A stretch of DNA of 64,000 nucleotides. It comes from Theileria orientalis strain Shintoku. Lineage: Eukaryota > Apicomplexa > Aconoidasida > Piroplasmida > Theileriidae. Under the pieces are notes generated by a model. The model did not search any database. It was not told the origin of the DNA and worked only from the letters and a program-made list of their open reading frames with translations. Shown one piece after another: positions 59,009 to 64,000 of this stretch. The position numbers were made by a program, and so were the translations under genes. Position 1 is the stretch's first letter, and every line of letters starts with the position of its first letter. The stretch is from assembly GCF_000740895.1 (NCBI RefSeq), contig NC_025262.1, positions 612,001 to 676,000 of the forward strand, given 5' to 3'.

Positions 59009-59426
59009 TTAAGCTGATTTGACCTTCTTAAATCCATTATTCCTAAATACCAGTACTAACTCTTCCAATAGTGCCAATGGAGGCTCATTCATACCAAATT
59101 TACTTAAAGCTACAACATTCCATAAATTGTTCTTCATTACCTAGAGATAAATCGCTGAACAGTTCCAGTTCGTAAGAAGGTGCAGAGTATCTTGGGTCAA
59201 GTGACGGATCCTTCTCCAACATCCGGGCCAATATGGCTTCCTCTGAACAATTTTATGAGTCATAAACTGTTACCTTGTTTCTTAAAATACACTGTCTCCT
59301 CGGCTGTTTTTTTATCGTCGATAAAATTGAAGGATGCGAAATGTCTTCTACATACGTTTCTGTTATACGTATCGTCTCTAAATAATCTCAAAAACGAGCT
59401 TCTTCTCAAATTTCTGCTAATTGCCA
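59009..59426 (-). CDS. Small mitochondrial protein, three exons
   Basis: Not visible as one long open frame. The ATG at 59424-59426 starts MAISRNLRRSSFLRLFRDDT, an Arg/Ser-rich likely presequence. A GT-AG intron joins EEAILARMLEKDPSLDPRYS and another joins ALSKFGMNEPPLALLEELVL, with the stop at 59009-59011. About 118 residues. A short helical, acidic middle and a conserved-looking Pro-Pro motif are all that is seen; it may be a respiratory-chain or ATP-synthase-associated subunit, which is a guess. Confidence 0.55.
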
Positions 59427-59774
59427 TCAATATAAACCAGAACTGATGAAAAAACTAACTATACAATGTAATTCTACCTAGGAATCCTACCACATATTTT
59501 TGCTTGCCATAACAACGACGCTAAGGCTAACTAGCCGATGCAGTCTGGTGCATTAGACAAATTCTTAAATATCGATAAAATTCTAAAAATGTATGTTTAT
59601 TTTACCAGATTTTAATGTTTATTTCATATTATTGTATTACACACTATCCAATGTGCAAGCTACGATTTTAATTTACTCAAATATCAACACATTTAGACAA
59701 GATTTGTTTTATGGGACATAAAATCACAATTTCTTTGAGATCTTCGCCTTATATTTGATAAATTTTACCATATT
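59427..59774. other. Divergent intergenic region
   Basis: About 350 bp between the start of the small mitochondrial gene and the next plus-strand gene. AT-rich, no motif recognised. Confidence 0.5.
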
Positions 59775-60110
59775 ATGGCTCACTATAAATTCACAGGTGG
59801 TGGCCGGATAAAGAGCGCTCAAAACTGGACTTTTCAGACGAATCCCTATATCACTGCCAGGCCTCAGATCCACTGCGTCGGCGATGAGTGTAAACGGAGT
59901 GACATAAACGTCTACTACCAGTACGGGGGCATGGAGACCAACCCTCCCGTGTTCCTCCATTACATTCCCATGATAATCGTCATCATCCTGGTTTTAGTTA
60001 TCGGCGGCATTTTCCTCTACCGGAGGTGGCAGGAGAATAGGCGCTACGAGGAGACTGCCAAGTCCAGGATGGACTACCTCGCCGTCCGCGAATACGTAGA
60101 CTCTTTCTAG
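59775..60110 (+). CDS. Single-pass membrane protein, 111 residues
   Basis: Single exon. The N-terminal 60 residues are Tyr/Asn/Gly-rich with two Cys (HCVGDECK), then a transmembrane helix (IPMIIVIILVLVIGGIFLYR) and a charged cytosolic end (RRWQENRRYEETAKSR...YVDSF). There is no cleavable signal peptide, so an N-out signal-anchor topology is likely. The family is unknown. The stop faces the zinc-finger gene with 7 bp between coding ends. Confidence 0.7.
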   Translation: MAHYKFTGGGRIKSAQNWTFQTNPYITARPQIHCVGDECKRSDINVYYQYGGMETNPPVFLHYIPMIIVIILVLVIGGIFLYRRWQENRRYEETAKSRMDYLAVREYVDSF

Positions 60111-60117
60111 CGTTGGG

Positions 60118-61146
60118 CTACCCCTGCTTATTCTCTTCGAAGCTCTTCAGTTTATTTTTCAGCGAATTGAATTCTGGCACTATTTTGTACATCATGCTCG
60201 TCAGCAGCGTGTTCAGCGACTTGATGACGTGCGAGGTCACTATTGACCCTTCCGAACTCTAATTCATTAATTTACTTGCTTTTACTTACTCACTATCTAC
60301 TCTCAACACTACCTCTTATTTAATTAAACACTTCACATTCATACTTAACTCATATACTTACGCTTTGATCTTTCAGTTCTGCCTTTATGTTTGACAGTTT
60401 CTTTTTACTGTTTGTGGTTTCTGTTAACAGGTTTATGATTGATTTCTTTGTGCCTTCTGGCAGCGGCTCCTAACTCAATATGTTATCTCCGAACCCACCT
60501 TTAGCATGTTATGTATTGTCAGCAGCTTCAGATACCCCTTAAGCTGCAGCAATTTTGTGTTCAGGTCCTTGTATATTTCCAACACTGCTTTATAGTGGTT
60601 AAACACGTTCATCAGGTTCGTATCCTCCGGGCCCTTATCCTCAACTGAGAACAGAAGTCTCTACAACTCTGTTAATTTCCATCAACCTACTCTGTAGTAT
60701 ACATAGCAGTCTCTACACGATGATACCATTATCGGTTTGTACAATTTAGACCCTAAATTCCACCGTTAATCATAGAATCATACCTTTGAACAGCGATATT
60801 TCATATTTGCAATCGCGGCAGAACGTTTCGTTACACAGCTGGCTAAAACGTGATATTAGTCTTTCCACAACTGCTTTACCATGAAAATTTGGGCTTATAG
60901 TCAAAAAACCCTGAGTTGAGCAGGTGTCCGCATATGTCACACTTTACCGTTGACTCGTCCACGAAGTGAATGTCCAGGAGTGATCTTATGTCCTCAAAAT
61001 CTGTGTTATAGTTTTTGTAGTCTCTTTGACGTACTTTTTGTTCTTATTGCCTCCGATATTCTCTTCCTTCTCGGGTGTATTTGCGATTTTTGAATGTTGC
61101 GGTAGTTTTTGAATTCATCCGTGATATTGTTATATATAATATACAT
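60118..61146 (-). CDS. FYVE-like zinc-finger coiled-coil protein, unreported by long open frames
   Basis: Rebuilt from six or so short exons. The ATG at 61144-61146 gives MYIIYNNITDEFKNYRNIQK. A zinc finger follows over three exons: CDICGHLLNSGFF, then CQLCNETFCRDCKYEISL and SCRDCYVYYR. The eight Cys spacing (C-x2-C-x16-C-x2-C-x4-C-x2-C...C-x2-C) and the C-R-D-C-Y ending follow the FYVE pattern, but the basic R-R/K-H-H-C-R segment needed for PI3P binding is absent. The rest is coiled coil (EIYKDLNTKLLQLKGYLKLL, KKKLSNIKAELKDQS). The stop is at 60118-60120. Could be a Rabenosyn/Vac1-like tether. Exon details need RNA evidence. Confidence 0.5.
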
Positions 61147-61167
61147 TTATTGAATTTACATTACTGT

Positions 61168-63187
61168 TTACAGATCGAACATTTTGTAAAATGTATTCAG
61201 TTCATCTAGTGTGTGGTCGCTTCTGTTAACATCACTAATCAATTCATTCTTTATCTTATGTGTAATATTTTTAAATACTGAGTCATCGAGTGTATTTTTT
61301 ACCATTTTAAATATGTTTGCGATCGTATTTACAACTTCCTCTCTACACGTTTTTGTAATTAAATTGTGCATCATTACCTGTCTTCCAAGCCACTTCCTAC
61401 TTTGCCTTCCGAATATATACACACCTTAACTATCAACTCGCTAAAAAACTCATACTCAAGCATATTTTCCAAAGAATCTCTTCCTTTATCACCGTTTGTT
61501 AGGAATACAAAGTGTACGATTAGGAATCTGCTGTACACGTCTTTGAAATAATACACTGCATCTTTAGGCAGGCACGCGAACATACTCTCCAGGCATTTCA
61601 GTGACGCCAGCACGCTTCCACCGTCCAGTGTGTCCAATGCTCCCATTATGAGTTCCATCATCTGGAGCATTGTGGCTGCACATGCCAGTGGCGCTCTCTT
61701 CAGGTAGTGGTCGTACATTTTCATAAATTTGTTCTTCAATTCCCTGTTGTTCATCAGTTTCATTTTGTCTATTGTCGATTCCAGCAACTCATACATCTTC
61801 ACATCATCGTCATTGAACACAGCAGTGGTCAATTTAACAAAGCACTTTGTGCACTTTACGACCGAGTTGTTGTAATTGTTAATATCGTCCGCTATCTTTT
61901 TTACCACCTACTCATGCTTTTAAACCGGAAATCCTCACCTCCTTAAATAGCAACACATTTGATAACTCCTCAAATGCTAAATTACTCATTAGACTTATTA
62001 TTTGTTACCGTTTGGGTGTTTATCCACAACATTGAGAACCACTTCGTAGATGTCATCCAATATTTGACCTAAGACATTAGTATTTATCCATACATAATAC
62101 TGTCAACTTACCATGGGTGTTGTCATATAGTATCAACAGTGTTGATATCAACAAGTTATAATTCTTAAGACGTCCGCTAGATACCTCTTTAAGCAGTACT
62201 ATGAAACAGTTACAAATGAGTCTAGATCCTAAAACATTGTTATTCCTAATTATTCATTCACCCATGATCGCTAATTTACATGTATTTGGAAATAAGCTGT
62301 AATGTGCGTTCGCCTTGTTGTACAATTCTACACTAACATAGGTTGGCTTGCCATATGAGCACCCATCTTTACTACATTCAAATTCTAAAACTCTGTTACT
62401 ATGCCGAGCCTTACTTAAATTATTTTTCAATGGCAAATGAATCACCGAAATAATTCCATTTATCTTTTTTAGTACAGCGTCCGAGTTCTTTGTTATATTT
62501 GTGTTTTTTAATGATTCACGCACATCGTCTAAATCTTCTAAATTACTTGATGCACATACCTGAAACCTTTTCATTATTTAAAATTAAACACATTGCCATA
62601 AATATAACCTACAATATCATTATAAAATCATTTTAAGTACCGAGACCACGTGGTAATGTGTTAATAAATCCTTATGAAAAACGAAATTATAGTCACAGCA
62701 TAACCTCAAATGCCTTTCTTCATCTTTATGGTAATGCCAAATAAAATTATTTGGAGATAGATACTGTAACAACACCAAAATGTCATTATACACAGGCTCA
62801 TCAACCTTAAAGTTATATTCTCCTTCAGGCAGCCTAGAACGAGCGTCTTTAATCGCACATTTGTAATCTTTAGTTACCAAAGTGGTATATGTCTGTTTTC
62901 CAGATTCAACAGTAGAATCTCGGGATTCAAACTCATTTATGTACTTACTGTAGTCACTCTAAATAAACAATATATACAAACCATACACATACCAAGAGTT
63001 TAGATAATTTATCAAGGATATTTCCTAATGTGCAATTACTTTCACTTTTATTGGTCGAGTCGACATCAGTGTTAAATTTACAATCAATTGCACAGTAAAA
63101 AAAATGTACCAAATGAAGTGTAACATCTAAATATTAAACTATAAACTGAAATATAAACAAACCTGGTATAAGTTTATGAGATTCCAT
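61168..63187 (-). CDS. Hypothetical multi-exon helical protein
   Basis: I model one gene of about ten exons running from MESHKLIPG (ATG 63185-63187) to FYKMFDL (stop 61168-61170). A stop-like triplet near 61998 disappears if the GT-AG intron spanning about 61971-62003 is spliced (GTAACAAATA...AATTTAG). The N-terminal half is mixed alpha/beta with Cys/His residues (ECSKDGCSYGKPTYVSVEL); the C-terminal half is helical (MELIMGALDTLDGGSVLASL). No membrane segment or signal peptide. I do not recognise the family. The alternative is two genes separated by 8 bp. Confidence 0.55.
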
Positions 63188-63296
63188 GAACTAAACTAAT
63201 TAATAATGTTTATAATGATGAACCCAATTGTTGGCGTTAAATCAGTAATATCATTTTTAGATTTATCATAAAACTGTTTTTATTCTTATTGTCATT
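63188..63296. other. Short divergent spacer
   Basis: About 110 bp between the start codons of two divergent genes, so a compact bidirectional promoter is likely. Confidence 0.5.
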
Positions 63297-63953
63297 ATGT
63301 GTATTTTAAAATCCAATGTTATGCTATATTCATTCAGTCTTGCCGACAATCTCATAAAATCAATTAATACATCTAATTTCAAATATTTCAACCTGGTTAC
63401 TAAAAACAATAGGAATATTAAAAAAATAAAGACTCTAGAAACGATTAAATTCTTAAATAAAATGTTTTCTGATCCAAAATACACTAATGTAAAATATATA
63501 AATCACTCAAGGGAGATACTAAATATAAAATCTGTACCAAGTCCAAGACTAATAAAAGAAATCAATATATACAAATATAAGTATAATATAGAGGAAGGGA
63601 CTGATTTAAAACATAATATTCACTCATCGCTAACTAAATATTTATCTGGTGGTAAAATCGATAAAAATGACATAACGAGGTCATCGATTATAGGAAGAAT
63701 ACTTAATACATATCCAATAGAGCTAAGAAGTATACTTTTTAACTTTGCTAACAGATATATATATTCAATGAGCAGTGAAGAACTTTCTGATTTCGCTGAA
63801 TTCCTGGCTACACATTCAGAAGATGATAACTTCAAATTACTGGACTACATGTTGGCAAAAGAAGATTTGCCTTCAGAACTGTTGCAAAACAGTGTTTTGT
63901 CAAAATTGTTTAAGTTTATTTCCCACACTCACCCATTATTGGAAAACAGATAA
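63297..63953 (+). CDS. Hypothetical helical protein
   Basis: Single exon, 218 residues, Lys/Ile/Asn-rich and AT-rich. The N-terminus (MCILKSNVMLYSFSLADN) is weakly hydrophobic, followed by a basic region that could be a mitochondrial leader. The C-terminal half has helices such as GRILNTYPIELRSILFNFAN and SEELSDFAEFLATHSEDD. No family recognised. Confidence 0.6.
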   Translation: MCILKSNVMLYSFSLADNLIKSINTSNFKYFNLVTKNNRNIKKIKTLETIKFLNKMFSDPKYTNVKYINHSREILNIKSVPSPRLIKEINIYKYKYNIEEGTDLKHNIHSSLTKYLSGGKIDKNDITRSSIIGRILNTYPIELRSILFNFANRYIYSMSSEELSDFAEFLATHSEDDNFKLLDYMLAKEDLPSELLQNSVLSKLFKFISHTHPLLENR

Positions 63954-64000
63954 CCGACACTATATTTTAATTCAATTTTGTAACAAATAGTTTTTAATAT

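Overview
The window is nuclear DNA of an apicomplexan parasite, most likely a piroplasmid of the Theileria type. The evidence is the very dense gene packing, many short GT-AG introns (about 21-60 bp), AT-rich intergenic DNA, an apicomplexan-type cGMP-dependent kinase with four cyclic-nucleotide sites, a GAP50 glideosome anchor, a rhoptry RAP-1-like protein and several proteins with apicoplast-style leaders. The genus is inferred from gene content; the species is not determined.

Layout. 1-2.5 kb: a CacyBP/SIP-like gene running off the left edge, an NMNAT-type adenylyltransferase and a tRNA-Lys(CUU). 2.6-10.3 kb: the accessory part, eight head-to-tail, intronless minus-strand genes for a divergent family of small secreted proteins; six of the eight have a GGCTAGCC-type palindrome just upstream. 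10.3-11.1 kb: AT-rich spacer. 11.1-25.9 kb: housekeeping genes (BTB-BACK protein, an unknown, SDE2, PRELI/UPS lipid-transfer protein, DDX11/CHL1 helicase, SAC3/THP3-LENG8-like protein, RabGGTase beta, POLD3). 26-36.6 kb: apicoplast-type Der GTPase, DPH3, YlmG/YGGT protein, ESCRT-II VPS25, DDRGK1, tRNA CCA-adding enzyme, an HCCS-like small protein, a Sec16-motif protein and a DHHC palmitoyltransferase. 36.8-47 kb: PKG, GAP50, ZIP transporter, organellar ribosomal protein L3, a two-RRM protein and LSM4. 47.3-64 kb: a large mitochondrial helical protein, a RAP-1-like secreted protein, an unknown helical protein, telomerase reverse transcriptase, organellar and small hypothetical genes, a FYVE-like zinc-finger gene and further unknowns.

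The genes do not form operons, but themes recur: secretion and invasion (secreted family, RAP-1-like, GAP50, PKG, DHHC enzyme, Sec16-like, RabGGTase), chromosome maintenance (TERT, DDX11, POLD3, SDE2), and organelle translation and maintenance (Der, YlmG, L3, CCA enzyme, helical RNA-binding candidate). Most gene models had to be rebuilt across introns by reading splice sites by eye, so exon borders are predictions. The part most likely to be undescribed is the eight-gene secreted array with its palindromic upstream element.
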